From contig OY811991.1 of the NCBI GenBank assembly GCA_963681505.1, positions 2,550,671-2,614,670 on the forward strand: 64,000 nt of DNA. The letters are read 5' to 3'. The notes under the pieces were generated by a model. The model made no database searches. It had not been told where the DNA came from and saw only the letters and a list, made by a program, of their open reading frames with translations. The position numbers and the translations under genes were made by a program. This document shows, piece by piece, positions 62,201-64,000 of this stretch (position 1 is its first letter; each line of letters begins with the position of its first letter). Source of the DNA: Eunapius fragilis (lineage: Eukaryota; Porifera; Demospongiae; Spongillida; Spongillidae).

Positions 62201-63408
62201 CACAACGTAAAGTATCATATATAAGTGTCTGCCCCATCGGGGAAAAAACTGGCTTCTGTTTAAATGTGCATATCTCCGTGACCGCAAATTGCATGCCTTT
62301 TTATCTACATATTGTTTTCTGAAACGTTCGAATGAAACAGTCGCAGAAGCGTTCACGAGATACAATCAGATACAATAATTAAAACATTGGGGGAGGGGGG
62401 GGGGAGGGGCTTATATGCCCCTTCATAAGCTGACAATCTACCAGCGCATTTTAATTTTGTCTTGTGTTTTCATGGACTCTAATAGCTCCCAGCCTTAAGT
62501 ATGTGTTCTCTTTCTTTTTAGAACGCAGGGCAATGACAAGGTTGAATTTGACTTTTTGATGGGGGAAAAGGTTAGTAGAACAATTGTGGTTGGCTTGAAA
62601 TGTTCTTCTGTTATTCGTAGTCATGCCTAATTTTCAATGCTAAGGGTATTGTGAATTAAAATACAATTACAGTTTAATGGCTTTATTCATAAAATTGGTT
62701 CATTATTAAAACAGAATGTAATAACTGTACCTGCAAACAATGCTTAGAGCTGAACATTAACGGTTGATTTGTTGATTGCACTGATCATAAATGGTCAAGG
62801 CAGAAAATTCACAGCATAATTGTCACATATTGAAAGCTTTATGGAAGGAAAATACAGGTAAGATTTGAATAGTGCTACATGTAAATGTGCAGGTTTAACG
62901 ACATACTTATTTGCAATTGGATTCATGATTCAATTTCACTTTCAATTGCATGTGGACCTTTCATTACTGTCTTACTATGTACTAGTTATAGCAGGTGCAG
63001 GTTTTAATGCTTCAATTGAAGGCAATATAAGACCATTGCATTGTAATGCTGTAGTTGTGTATTTGTCAAACAACAAGTTTGATCATAATAGTGCTTCATT
63101 CTTCAGGGAGCTAAAACATGATAAAATACTAGGGTTGAAATTAACATTGCTCTATTCATCCCATGCGTAAATTTCAATTTGGACAACTGCAAATAGTAGA
63201 ATTTATCATTATGTTAAAATGGTGTAGAATTTTATTTGGCTACTTGATTTGACCACAATATTCTTATAGCATGTTCATGAAAACTTGCTCGGGATGAAGT
63301 TTCAGATCTCACCTGATGCATTCTTTCAAACCAATACTGCTGCGACAGAGGTGCTCTATTCCCTTGTTGCTGAGCTCTGCATGCCTTTCAAGCCGGCCAG
63401 AGTTTATG
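20648..63408 (+). CDS. TRMT2A: tRNA (uracil-5-)-methyltransferase homologue A, 15 exons in window, 3' part outside
   Basis: Exons: 20648-21079, 21234-21341, 21467-21523, 21605-21650, 21713-21785, 23026-23146, 23331-23396, 23455-23521, 58142-58171, 60692-60762, 60915-60976, 61036-61120, 61379-61482, 62522-62570, 63270-63408. All have GT-AG borders and keep one frame (503 aa so far; the human protein has about 625). Residues about 125-200 form the N-terminal RRM (LYKLEVFNLPKHIGY, SWCFVTFRSEEDKQ). Then come VTPLLKKPYAEQL, the TrmA-family core YRNKCEFTVG, VGFRLSSYVGGDF, GYWRQLMIRC and HENLLGMKFQISPDAFFQTN. The family methylates U54 of tRNA with S-adenosylmethionine. SAM-binding and catalytic Cys/Glu segments lie beyond the window. 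The first 58 residues are Arg/Ser-rich without acidic residues until residue 34, like a mitochondrial targeting signal; Met at 20822 could start a cytosolic form. Intron 8 is 34,620 bp. Confidence 0.95.
21786..23025 (+). other. TRMT2A intron 5
   Basis: 1,240 bp. No repeat family or gene is recognised. The acceptor at 23024-23025 (CTCCAAAAAG) has a poor pyrimidine tract, so the start of exon 6 is the least certain junction of the model. Confidence 0.7.
23522..24460 (+). other. 5' part of TRMT2A intron 8
   Basis: Donor GTAAGG at 23522. Nothing recognisable up to the Gypsy-like fragment. Short matches to retroelement flanks may be present, but I could not support one. Confidence 0.5.
24464..26045 (-). 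mobile_element. Ty3/Gypsy-like LTR retrotransposon fragment (gag and protease), decayed
   Basis: On the minus strand: an N-terminal gag part from about 26045 with several stops and frameshifts. Then 25513-24995 (172 aa) carries a charged gag region ending in a zinc knuckle, CYLYNKEGHVAKDC, whose second Cys is lost (CCHC consensus needs CxxC). About 24930-24850 reads GFIDSGSDISIIGG, an aspartic protease active site (DSG). 24721-24464 continues with VSFGDKVMKTSIYLK and EGVCRQLGIISY, the downstream part of Gypsy protease domains. No RT, integrase or LTR is seen. It is a broken, non-functional relic. Confidence 0.75.
26046..26340. other. Spacer before the TAA-tailed array
   Basis: No feature is recognised. 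It ends at the (TTA)7 run at about 26342-26362, which is the tail of the first array element. Confidence 0.5.
26341..26935 (-). mobile_element. Family B element copy B1 (5'-truncated)
   Basis: Tail (TTA)n on the plus strand at 26342-26362. Minus-strand frames with stops read VLYCPSSSSGVK-RAKEAF and a Glu/Lys-rich continuation matching copy B2. It is decayed. Confidence 0.65.
26936..27428 (-). mobile_element. Family A copy A4 (3' fragment)
   Basis: Minus-strand frame 27415-27125 has AFDVTVTSPLTP, RKHQANDPKCHTLGWKC and VESYGNWGLEA: the RLE end and conserved C-terminal domain. The 5' end abuts the A5 tail ATTATTAATAAATAATAAT at about 27430. Confidence 0.85.
27429..27735 (-). mobile_element. Family A copy A5 (3' fragment)
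   Basis: Minus-strand frame from 27695: MCVPLVAESYGAWGNEA, then YGRLKLRLVRANATAILTR. The 5' end joins the (TTA)n tail of B2 at about 27735. Confidence 0.85.
27736..28455 (-). mobile_element. Family B element copy B2, 5' complete
   Basis: Starts with an ATG at 28453 in CGGCGGC-type context (reads MAACEDENGDE), immediately after the A6 tail. The acidic N-terminal frame (28453-28232, 73 aa) has DPDFADSGTAW and RAIQIAAQQALR. The frame then shifts into 28219-27950 (89 aa) with KKRAKEAFFRKWEKYKALES. The tail is (TTA)n at 27736-27752. No RT or nuclease motif. Its 3' end shares TTAACTGTCATTAA with the A6 tail. Confidence 0.75.
28456..28877 (-). mobile_element. Family A copy A6 (3' fragment)
   Basis: Frame 28864-28478 reads KCAELGWVCIPLAVESYGCW and QRLSLSLVRANARALLSH. 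The same subfamily as A11 (both have QRLSLSLVRANARALLS). Confidence 0.85.
28878..29925 (-). mobile_element. Family A copy A7 with internal deletion
   Basis: 5' part (29925-29705) encodes the start of the RT domain (RRLTGKCICS, FGVACKSGAEKIIHSL, EENW). It then jumps to frame 29715-29188, which has the region before the nuclease, the CHFC..GHHSISC knuckle, VITRHS and RSADVLVQG. The C-terminal domain is at 29126-28926. The RT palm with the YLDD box is missing. The deletion point carries two telomere-type TTAGGG units (minus strand, about 29693-29706). A second small deletion removes the segment between VTSPL and the QELGWVC block. Confidence 0.85.
29926..30355 (-). mobile_element. Family B element copy B3 (5'-truncated)
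   Basis: Tail ATTATTATTATTATT at about 29928-29942. The decayed minus-strand frame reads VATRREGSLGP, the family B block VA-KREGS-LP. It abuts A8's tail at about 30364. Confidence 0.6.
30356..31191 (-). mobile_element. Family A copy A8 (3' part)
   Basis: Frame 31140-30724 has LGLYLEPNEYQVAVRWWLGLD, CPICPG..GHHCVTC, VVWQHN and RPAGVLIAG (catalytic Asp of RPAD lost). Frame 30814-30518 has GWMCIPMTVETFGHWGREA. The 3' UTR at 30402-30452 shares about 50 bp with copy B4. Confidence 0.88.
31192..32098 (-). mobile_element. Family B element copy B4, 5' complete
   Basis: ATG at about 32097 (MAGMEEAVDEDEEAF) directly after the A9 tail. A shifted frame has DPDFTSCGTRWLDSEDSCRR. Then an open frame 31865-31317 (182 aa) encodes a charged helical protein with VAVKREGSQIPLPI near its end, closing with KLRRLQRKV. 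The 3' UTR 31212-31264 matches the A8 UTR. The tail is (TTA)6 at 31191-31209. No RT or nuclease motif; non-autonomous. Confidence 0.75.
32099..32747 (-). mobile_element. Family A copy A9 (3' fragment)
   Basis: Frame 32717-32316 has MVSRHNRVRD, KPADVLVPNW, AAFDITVTSPLTP and GWVCVPLAVEVYGCWGPEA. Tail (TTA)8 at 32098-32122. Confidence 0.9.
32748..33583 (-). mobile_element. Family A copy A10 (3' part)
   Basis: Frame 33174-32821 has KPAAFDITVTSPLNP, KCSELGWKCVPLAVESYGCW and LLSR. The upstream part to 33583 is shifted but keeps the CCHC and HH-C blocks. Tail at 32757-32773 (TATTTATTTATTATTA). Confidence 0.88.
33584..34183 (-). mobile_element. Family A copy A11 plus a 3'-UTR-only insertion
   Basis: Frame 34091-33780 has RKHAANDEKCKELGWVCIPL and YQRLSLSLVRANARALLSR; RPADVL lies near 34170. 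Two separate tails occur: 33584-33590 and (TTA)7 at 33658-33678. Between them is a 65-bp piece like the A10 UTR (GGGAATAAATGCA), so a very short copy seems to have inserted next to the tail. Confidence 0.82.
34184..34663 (-). mobile_element. Family B element copy B5
   Basis: Frame 34645-34310 (111 aa) ends with GDEAEGLTPGVAAKREESPL and a short Lys/Glu-rich tail, the family B 3' block. The first part differs from other B copies. Tail (TTA)4 at about 34184-34198. Confidence 0.65.
34664..36722 (-). mobile_element. Family A copy A12, RT plus RLE, broken by frameshifts
   Basis: Minus-strand pieces: 36610-36146 (RT fingers and palm: FGVACQAGAEKVTHGL, SGVQQGDPLGPL), 36128-35343 (after a stop near the YLDD region: HINFAKCELFSSKGN, LGAPVGDYLHC, LRFGGLGLRSLS, SPHSPSWLSVVPS), 35324-35007 (CPFC..GHHAATC, RPADVL, AAFDITVTSPL) and 34937-34695 (C-terminal domain). 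It starts in the same stretch as A16 and A7, just before the RT domain. Tail at 34664-34695. Confidence 0.92.
36723..37807 (-). mobile_element. Family A copy A13 (3' part), twin of A14
   Basis: Frame 37805-37182 has ANRARLLSVASCHASSWLSV, WWLGID, CPHCPDHQLDPLGHHALTC, VLRHN. After one shift, frame 37299-36850 has RPADYLVPNW, AAFDITVTSPL and the C-terminal domain. Two tails (36732-36741 and 36753-36768) again suggest a tiny extra insertion. Its 3' 350 bp is nearly identical to A14. Confidence 0.92.
37808..38192 (-). mobile_element. Family A copy A14 (3' fragment), near-identical to A13
   Basis: Frame 38180-37914 differs from A13 by only a few residues and a 3-base deletion (EARDSSRV against EARDSFSHV). 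The UTR and tail are also shared, so it is a recent copy. Confidence 0.93.
38193..39045 (-). mobile_element. Family A copy A15 (3' part)
   Basis: 5'-truncated within SPVNKARMLSV. The coding part is intact (see the entry at 38310-39038). Tail (TTA)9 at 38197-38221. Confidence 0.93.
38310..39038 (-). CDS. Open RLE-domain frame of copy A15 (242 aa)
   Basis: Begins inside the element because of 5' truncation, so it is not a natural start. Order: KARMLSVSSPHASSW; WWLGLKTSD; CCHC knuckle CPFC..GHHATSC; VVIRHNHLRD; RPADVL and LDITVTSPL, which hold the predicted PD-(D/E)xK acidic residues; then the conserved C-terminal domain GWACIPLAVETFGNWGMEA ... YSRLNMSLVRSVARSILGR. No stop or frameshift, which suggests that the insertion is recent. 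Confidence 0.85.
   Translation of the reverse strand: MNKARMLSVSSPHASSWITAIPSTRLKMHLESAEFQMAIRWWLGLKTSDASPCPFCPDLVLDPLGHHATSCRHGGDVVIRHNHLRDIVADFCRQAHLSVRVEAGYGLSSDHSNTRPADVLVQGWDRGSPAALDITVTSPLTPATLRDASSTAGAAAYAAECRKHTANDAKCQELGWACIPLAVETFGNWGMEAQGVFSRLASALGMHQGTSKSWALHTIYSRLNMSLVRSVARSILGRSYVV
39046..39376. other. Unique spacer inside the array
   Basis: 331 bp not assignable to family A or B, with a TATACTAGTATGCGGCGCGC junction-like word near 39130. It may be original intron DNA or a fragment of another repeat. Confidence 0.5.
39377..41536 (-). mobile_element. Family A copy A16 with intact RT-RLE frame
   Basis: 2.16 kb from tail (TTA)6 at 39378-39407 to a 5' truncation at LAGGRLIALN, where it abuts the tail of A17 at 41537-41565. 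The longest uninterrupted family A reading frame outside A20. Confidence 0.95.
39531..41531 (-). CDS. Reverse transcriptase and restriction-like endonuclease polyprotein, 666 aa (copy A16, 5'-truncated)
   Basis: RT: RPIVVGESLRRLAGKC (residues 21-36), motif A KVDMTNAFN with D89, motif B SGVQQGDPLGP at 138-148, motif C WYLDDGVL with the catalytic pair at 179-180, then INFSKCEVF and LGVPIGDYLHC. Thumb/linker with LSFGGLGFRSLS. RLE: WWLGMNSS, CPFC..GHHAVSC, VVIRHN, RPADVLVDAW, AAFDVTVTSPL; the layout (CCHC, then R-P-x-D ... D) follows the endonuclease of R2/R4-type site-specific non-LTR elements. The last 100 residues are the domain common to all copies (GWVCVPLAVESYGNWGKEA; YGRLNTSLVRSVARAILSR). 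The N-terminal DNA-binding part is missing through 5' truncation, so it is unlikely to be autonomous. No host function is suggested. Confidence 0.93.
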   Translation of the reverse strand: MAGGRLIALNKDKEGSPPDIRPIVVGESLRRLAGKCICASLKEKISSFFQPLQFGVACRAGAEKIVHSLRNCIEEHWMQDEDFVIFKVDMTNAFNLVSRQAVLDECSAFFPEILPWVSWCYGSHPELWHPMGHLSSQSGVQQGDPLGPMLFALVLQKLISTIDADDECLQLLLQAWYLDDGVLAGKRSAVLRALHLIEELGPHIGIVINFSKCEVFSPQGNHLFPPAVKSSLLPNLEILGVPIGDYLHCSHFIAEKCSKAKVLLTALVEVADADLHVAASLLRICGSYCKLVHLARTTPPSLSCESLKFFDEEVRRCFSICIAADIADDHWKQAQLSLSFGGLGFRSLSYHSCAAFISSLSSSGFGSASNRHLLSAISKFNSLVSPAEVITVESVLSSPLSQHALCKKLDDHLFQSILMTSSPANKARLLSASAPHASSWLSVVPSVGLGLHLDPAEYQIAVLWWLGMNSSIQSVCPFCPDITLDPLGHHAVSCRHGGDVVIRHNRLRNIFAEFCRRAHLSVRVEVGQGLSRVQSNSRPADVLVDAWERAKPAAFDVTVTSPLTPATLHDACNSAGVAAHKAECRKHSSNDPKCQELGWVCVPLAVESYGNWGKEAQNTFARLASILSISLHCPKAKVLTEIYGRLNTSLVRSVARAILSRRCVPG
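41537..42187 (-). mobile_element. Family A copy A17 (3' fragment, open frame)
   Basis: Frame 42187-41646 is uninterrupted: CKRGGDVVYRHN, RPADILIPHW, LDLSVTSPL, GWVCVPVVGESYGAWG, YGRLSMNLVRANATAILSR. Tail (TTA)8 at 41537-41565. Confidence 0.92.
42188..42553 (-). mobile_element. Family A copy A18 (3' fragment)
   Basis: Frame from 42553 to 42274 reads KANDAKCDELGWLCVPL, YGAWGKEA and YGRLNLHLVRANAIAILTR. Closely similar to A5. Tail at 42187-42202. Confidence 0.9.
42554..42738 (-). mobile_element. Family A copy A19 (very short 3' fragment)
   Basis: Only the last 33 codons remain: KSVVLNDIYGRLNVHLVHAN, ATAILSR. Tail TTATTATTATTTTTTAATT near 42553-42572. Confidence 0.85.
42860..45358 (-). CDS. RT-RLE part of family A polyprotein (A20, 832 aa)
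   Basis: The region before the RT has SKACRILTSHGIAPNN and TACGPSGLRVQHLLDAL (residues 51-130). RT: DVRPIAVGEILRRLVGKC at 179-196; motif A KVDMRNAF, Asp248; motif B SGVQQGDPLGP 297-307; motif C WYLDDGAL, catalytic Asp338-339; HINLGKCELF 366-375; LLGAPIG 397-403. RLE: CPLC (639-642), HH at 651-652, C656, ITRHNQ 663-668, RPADIL 699-704 with D702, and FDIKV with D717 as likely metal-binding acids. The final 80 residues are the family C-terminal domain. All catalytic residues are present. The first ~19 residues before RVSVKDY are probably not natural, since the frame arises from an indel near 45300. Confidence 0.92.
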   Translation of the reverse strand: MPRLEGRQGVAFMGQGGERRVSVKDYLCSDPDTDKKKLASAIACAEEGLFSKACRILTSHGIAPNNDTMFKLLKSKHPYAIPPTIPSVPTSIPAIQLPPTFNIAATLRTFPKGTACGPSGLRVQHLLDALDSRLPISMESLLHQVVNILLAGNAPTTLSPYLAGGNLTSLLKSKGTGWDVRPIAVGEILRRLVGKCACILTKEKASQFFNPFQFGVACPAGTEKIVHKLRQVIEDNWNNGDFAILKVDMRNAFNLVSREAVLHQCAIHFPELLPWVTWCYSQHQKLWHPMGQLISASGVQQGDPLGPLLFALVLHCTILKISADPQCKEMLLNCWYLDDGALAGPRDAVSRALKILQANSDTTGLHINLGKCELFCAQELSMFPSDIPCSACPHFELLGAPIGSVEYCAQYVESKRKDALHLLSLLPQLCNPQVAVTILRSCASFCKFAHLARPTPPSPMSESVFSQFDNDALHCLELSAAIELTLPAAKQASLNLSHGGLGLRSLHRHAPAAYISSLTTSMPSDNCSVTSKVYLLAAVNAYNAMVSQPDAILVESVLDVPPRQHVLSSHIEEADFSSLFSDATTVTKARLQAISAPQAHAWLKVQPSPKLGLALMPDEAQVILKWWLGLPLTPEGTPCPLCHHNMDAWGHHMLTCRSGGDVITRHNQLRDCIADFCHKAMPFPQIEKGSGILPKDQSRPADILVPNWSLSRPAAFDIKVINPLNLQFIQEAAQTCGHAAEMGEEAKHSRNDEACALRGWSCIPLVVEVFGGWGNEAINVLLAISKKVATQLCRLLNEVLSGIYSRLSLTLMRQNARAILARCVSPNTCYDF
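45289..46221 (-). CDS. N-terminal DNA/RNA-binding part of family A polyprotein (A20, 310 aa)
   Basis: Residues 14-46: eight cysteines in the pattern CxC-x6-C-x2-CxC-x6-C-x2-C-x7-CxN, similar to half of the CXC/CRC (tesmin/TSO1) DNA-binding module. Residues 125-144: C-x2-C-x11-H-x3-H finger. Residues 166-185: C-x2-C-x10-H-x4-C finger. Residues 217-270 are helical (VLSCRCPTLKYIPKRARQHF). R2- and NeSL-type elements also carry N-terminal zinc fingers and use them for target recognition; the cysteine cluster in front of them is what I have not met in that group. The frame ends with ESLCQDWKDGK ... AES, which in copy A25 continues without a break into the RT part. Confidence 0.85.
   Translation of the reverse strand: MNSMPSRKRDPPSCRCNGSHARCKSCSCARAGKPCKDCHPVRHGSCRNNNAPPTTGTDLSSGGLTVTASYIATTQSTQPTCSAVKHPHEVVDQPNCAAATHSFSNTEPSISSSWPTEAVVPAFSCVSCCERVPSNHIRKHMQDHAFGYRSGKVPQQWLAENRLCICPSCNKLVAISWFFHHKQSCVTSVSHEVASSSTQSQSSFNLPSIQQATYPSIEEVLSCRCPTLKYIPKRARQHFGSVLAEVLKQVIFENSVEAWTRLLMLPKCVLPSSRRKGKGKHMIPVESLCQDWKDGKELLLWAKAVSAESA
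46247..46846 (-). mobile_element. Family B element copy B6, 5' complete
   Basis: First ATG at about 46844 (MADKAAAEED) sits directly at the A21 tail. The open frame 46774-46409 (121 aa) reads: acidic start; DPDFASCGTEWLDGDDSC; RSIQIAFQRAKCRREEAH; VATKREGSPLPIRAMQEA; KDLVDSFLKK. Best-preserved member of the b-type. No RT or nuclease. The end sequence next to A20 is GAATTATTATCTG. Confidence 0.75.
46847..47756 (-). mobile_element. Second RLE lineage, copy A21 (3' part)
   Basis: Tail ATTATATTATTATATTATTA at 46848-46885, as in family A. Its protein belongs to a different branch (see the CDS entry). The 5' end abuts the A22 tail at 47757. Confidence 0.88.
46966..47712 (-). CDS. RLE-domain frame of a second non-LTR lineage (A21, 248 aa)
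   Basis: ARLLAVSRKESGAWLHAVPN is a common motif of another group of invertebrate non-LTR proteins, as I recall them. Then a CCHC-type knuckle CQHCGATVDQFGLHGLSC, HYRHAALNEI, KRPDGITMVPW and LLVWDATCSDT. Here the catalytic block is the classic K/R-P-D rather than the R-P-A-D of family A. The C-terminus (FTPIAYETSGVVGP ... LLQRLSVAVQRGNAASILG) aligns in layout with the family A end domain. Open without stops, but 5'-truncated. Confidence 0.85.
   Translation of the reverse strand: MLDQASDAVTRARLLAVSRKESGAWLHAVPNSSLGLRMDNETVRVAVGLRLGVALCSPHSCQHCGATVDQFGLHGLSCRFSTGHHYRHAALNEIIHRALTTSHIPSRLEPTGLDRSDGKRPDGITMVPWKNGNLLVWDATCSDTYAPSHLAQSTLAAGAVASQAEDLKKIKYSYLDGHPGICFTPIAYETSGVVGPLSQIFLKELGHRLSATTGDTKSYSYLLQRLSVAVQRGNAASILGTLFFTLYY
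47757..49245 (-). mobile_element. Family A copy A22, RT end to RLE, several frameshifts
   Basis: Frame 49241-48855 has HINLSKCELFSVNDLS, FDILGAPIGDLLFC and LLLRQCGGFCRLIHLART. Frames with stops continue over the RLE (48700-48200). 48121-47846 is the open C-terminal domain with GWVCIPLVVETYGCWGTEA. The 5' end at 49245 meets (TTA)n runs at 49245-49258 and 49264-49287. Confidence 0.88.
49601..51473. mobile_element. DNA transposon with 25-bp perfect TIRs inserted in A23
   Basis: TIR at 49601-49625 starts GGGTCATTCTATGGCAGATC; its exact reverse complement ends at 51473. The target duplication reads either AAGT (TIR GGGTCA) or CAAGTG (TIR GGTCAT), because the bases overlap. Length 1,873 bp. It contains one 121-aa minus-strand frame (50247-50612) and no recognisable transposase, so it is a non-autonomous or deleted element. 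Confidence 0.92.
50247..50612 (-). CDS. 121-aa Tudor/SH3-like module inside the TIR element
   Basis: Reads GNYVACMYDKKVWYGTVNDI, then EEFGDLLIRFMHPSGG and PESDDTCWIEESDILCTI. I have the impression of a beta-barrel module (small Tudor/PWWP-like, with V-W-Y-G-x-V) seen at the C-terminus of many uncharacterised transposon-linked proteins in cnidarians and other invertebrates. It may be the last exon of a lost transposase; I see no catalytic residues. It starts at a Met with no obvious 5' truncation signal. Confidence 0.5.
   Translation of the reverse strand: MAVHEVSSGPRARVVSIVEALQIDISDVVKGNYVACMYDKKVWYGTVNDISEEFGDLLIRFMHPSGGMNQFVFVFPESDDTCWIEESDILCTIDPPSLTSPKGYTISHGSLTKAQTACTFF
51549..52517 (+). 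CDS. Open RLE frame of copy A23 (322 aa from first Met)
   Basis: The frame in fact continues from 51474. Blocks: MRSLSRHSPAAYIASLSSSG; ARLLSVSSPHAASWVSVIPS; WWLGLDTS; CPLC..GHHALTC; VVTRHNKLRD; RPADILVPNWSLGKPAAFDL; the C-terminal domain with YGRLNLILVRANATAILSR. All predicted nuclease residues are present and there is no stop, so the copy was probably young when the DNA transposon hit it. Confidence 0.9.
   Translation: MRSLSRHSPAAYIASLSSSGAGPLSQEHLIHAVELFNSLVPLSEAVSIEEVLISPFHQKVLSCKIDNHLFNTLYEQSSAANRARLLSVSSPHAASWVSVIPSEGLGLHLQPSEFQVAIKWWLGLDTSCGSICPLCPGKVLDPLGHHALTCKRGGDVVTRHNKLRDTLAETCRRVHLSVKVEAGSNLSKDHSHTRPADILVPNWSLGKPAAFDLSVTSPLNSNILLEAGFEAGQAARATEERKHEENDAKCKELGWVCVPMVVEAYGAWGTEAMESFSLLASRLATSSNRAKAEVLAALYGRLNLILVRANATAILSRCFVPV
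52614..53062 (-). mobile_element. Family A copy A24 (3' fragment)
   Basis: Frame 52868-52671 has VESYGAWGKEALEAF and YGRLNLHLVRANVRAIL. Sequence upstream to 53060 reads LNSKILSEAGVTA and KCSDLGWVCIPL in line. Its 5' end lies at ATTATTAATATATATTCAG, the likely tail of A25. Confidence 0.88.
53101..55166 (-). mobile_element. Tc1/mariner-IS630-like DNA transposon, TA target duplication
   Basis: The left end TTGTCTGTCTCA (from 53103) and right end (reverse complement TTGTCAATCTCA, ending 55164) match in 21 of 27 positions, and both are flanked by TA (53101-53102, 55165-55166). Length about 2.07 kb, with one transposase frame on the minus strand. It sits between the tail and the coding end of copy A25, so it inserted into that copy's 3' UTR. 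Confidence 0.85.
53275..54772 (-). pseudogene. IS630/Tc1-like transposase with one frameshift
   Basis: The first frame starts at Met 54772 (MAVQTAKRHCVAKRQR), has a helix-turn-helix-like part (ARDRAAHYLGISKASLFRLL), then the catalytic region: FIFMDESW (first Asp) and CIVIDRAPYHT (second Asp). Near 53730-53745, at a run of eight T, the frame must shift to the second one (53769-53275), which has GWTKQMLYALA and HPMLNPIELMWGQIKRY (third acidic residue, Glu). A very acidic tail (SEDEDEDDAGH) follows. All three acidic residues are present, but the homopolymer shift splits the gene. If that shift is a sequencing error, the transposase would be intact. Confidence 0.85.
55167..57670 (-). mobile_element. 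Family A copy A25, nearly complete RT-RLE with many frameshifts
   Basis: Minus-strand blocks from 5' to 3': DSLCNVWSDDKLGALWSLAK continuous with GKACRALQSSGIAPNN (57652-57281); FSSLRQLVNILAAGKVPT; FQPLQLGVACRAGAEKVAHA; SSESGVQQGDPLGPLLFALV; HVNLAKCEMFS; LGAPIGDYLHCSKF; FGGLGLCSLSHHDAAAFIAS; RARLLSVAAPHASSWLSVVPS; the nuclease region (shifted frames) and the C-terminal domain 55480-55193. The largest copy after A20. Its 3' UTR and tail are split by the Tc1-like element (53063-53100). Confidence 0.9.
57671..58141 (+). other. 3' end of TRMT2A intron 8
   Basis: No repeat or gene is recognised. Ends in a strong pyrimidine run (T10) and CAG acceptor at 58139-58141. Confidence 0.7.
58142..58171 (+). 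other. TRMT2A: 30-nt microexon (exon 9) of TRMT2A
   Basis: Between TTTTTTTTCAG and GTGAGT. Phase 1 on both sides, coding VGFRLSSYV plus split codons. It fills exactly the gap between EGKAG of exon 8 and GGDFSVVSP of exon 10, matching the TVGCRLGKYKGG stretch of human TRMT2A in position and character. Confidence 0.9.
58172..60691 (+). other. TRMT2A intron 9
   Basis: 2.5 kb with no gene recognised; holds the 102-bp tandem duplication at 59110-59312. The acceptor is TTTTTCTATCAAG; an alternative AG at 60668-60669 would add seven codons in frame and cannot be excluded. Confidence 0.6.
59110..59312. repeat. 102-bp tandem duplication in TRMT2A intron 9
   Basis: Two adjacent copies begin CTTGTCCTCCGCTGTATCTG and share CTCTGCCAAGGTCACCTTG, with about 85-90% identity by eye. 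Confidence 0.88.
61483..62521 (+). other. TRMT2A intron 13
   Basis: No gene or repeat family is recognised. A short G-rich patch is at about 62389-62408. Confidence 0.6.
62571..63269 (+). other. TRMT2A intron 14
   Basis: 699 bp, nothing recognised; the 101-aa frame inside has no family features and lies between well-supported exons. Confidence 0.6.
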
Positions 63409-64000
63409 GTATGTTGAACTGAATTGGTCCGTGCGTTTATTTATAATGGGTGCGTGTCATCGTTCATTATTTTATGCCAATGAGTACACACATAGGGAGC
63501 ATTCAGATATACAGTTTTGAAAACCAAGTGAGGCCGGCCCCATTTAACAGTATGGGTCGCTGTGTACAAGTAGTGATCCCATCTATCAGCCATTTACATG
63601 TATGTAACCGTACAAGTTCTGTATTATAGTACGAGTTATTTATTTTAATAGGTGTTCAATACTTGTTTTCCGAGTATTTTCAAACTTGATTCTACCAATT
63701 AGCCATTTTCCAAAACGCTTACCTGCAATTAAAATTTAGACTCTTATATAATTTTATTGATCACAACTGACCTTACAGTTAGGTGTTTGAGTTCTCCAAG
63801 TCTAGCTGTCCCTCAGTACAATTGAGTTGTCACCAATGGGGTTCCAACGCTTATCAGAGTGTAAGGGATCGCTGAGGAACATGTATTGAGTCTATTATGG
63901 CAGTGAGAAGGGGAATGCTGCTTCACCTACCTAAACTCTATTTTAATAGCCTGCAGCTATTCCATGGCATATGTGTCTCATTATTTGCAATACATGTATG
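63409..64000 (+). other. Start of TRMT2A intron 15, runs out of the window
   Basis: Donor GTATGT at 63409. The next expected coding block (the SAM-binding D-x-C-C-G-T-G motif) is not found before 64000. Confidence 0.7.

Noticed and set aside
62865-63170. 101-aa plus-strand frame between TRMT2A exons 14 and 15
   Set aside because: Lies inside an intron between two exons that join in phase; composition is AT-driven.

Overview
The window looks like nuclear DNA from an invertebrate animal, and a sponge is plausible. Both recognised genes, a class I phosphatidylinositol transfer protein (PITP) and the tRNA uracil-54 methyltransferase TRMT2A, are in animal form with GT-AG introns, many of them only 49-80 nt. 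The rest is dominated by DIRS-like, Ty3/Gypsy-like, Tc1/mariner-like and restriction-like-endonuclease (RLE) non-LTR elements. The species is an inference; the sequence only shows a metazoan-type, intron-rich, repeat-rich genome.

Layout. 1-1.1 kb: decayed DIRS-like fragments. 2463-3157: last two coding exons of a PITP gene (+). 4420-5706: an intronless 428-aa four-helix membrane/coiled-coil protein (+) that I do not recognise. 5.8-10.1 kb: retroelement ends, two long hairpins, a 105-bp direct repeat and a MITE. 12581-20453: a 17-exon gene on the minus strand coding for about 983 aa, not recognised, whose introns and exons carry four minisatellites and three dinucleotide arrays. 20454-20647: short divergent promoter. 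20648 to past the window end: TRMT2A (+), 15 exons in the window; the last part with the SAM-binding and catalytic segments lies outside.

TRMT2A intron 8 is 34.6 kb (23522-58141), while most other introns of the gene are under 300 bp. It holds a Ty3/Gypsy fragment and then about 31 kb of at least 22 copies of an RLE retrotransposon ('family A') and six copies of a short companion element ('family B'). The copies lie almost head-to-tail on the minus strand, each ending in a (TAA)n tail that abuts the 5'-truncated end of the next. One copy (A20, 42739-46246) is near full length. It codes for a cysteine-rich CXC-like cluster, two zinc fingers, an RT with a YLDD box and a C-terminal CCHC/RLE. A 666-aa RT-RLE frame (A16) is open. 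A second RLE lineage (A21) shares the same tail and site. Two cut-and-paste transposons with clear terminal inverted repeats are inserted into family A copies.

The pattern suggests an element that inserts into (TAA)n, creates a fresh (TAA)n with each insertion, and so builds a concatemer in one intron without breaking the gene. Family B copies share 3'-terminal sequence with neighbouring A copies, which suggests trans-mobilisation. After the array the gene resumes with a 30-nt microexon (58142-58171). All homology calls come from reading the sequence; no database search was possible.
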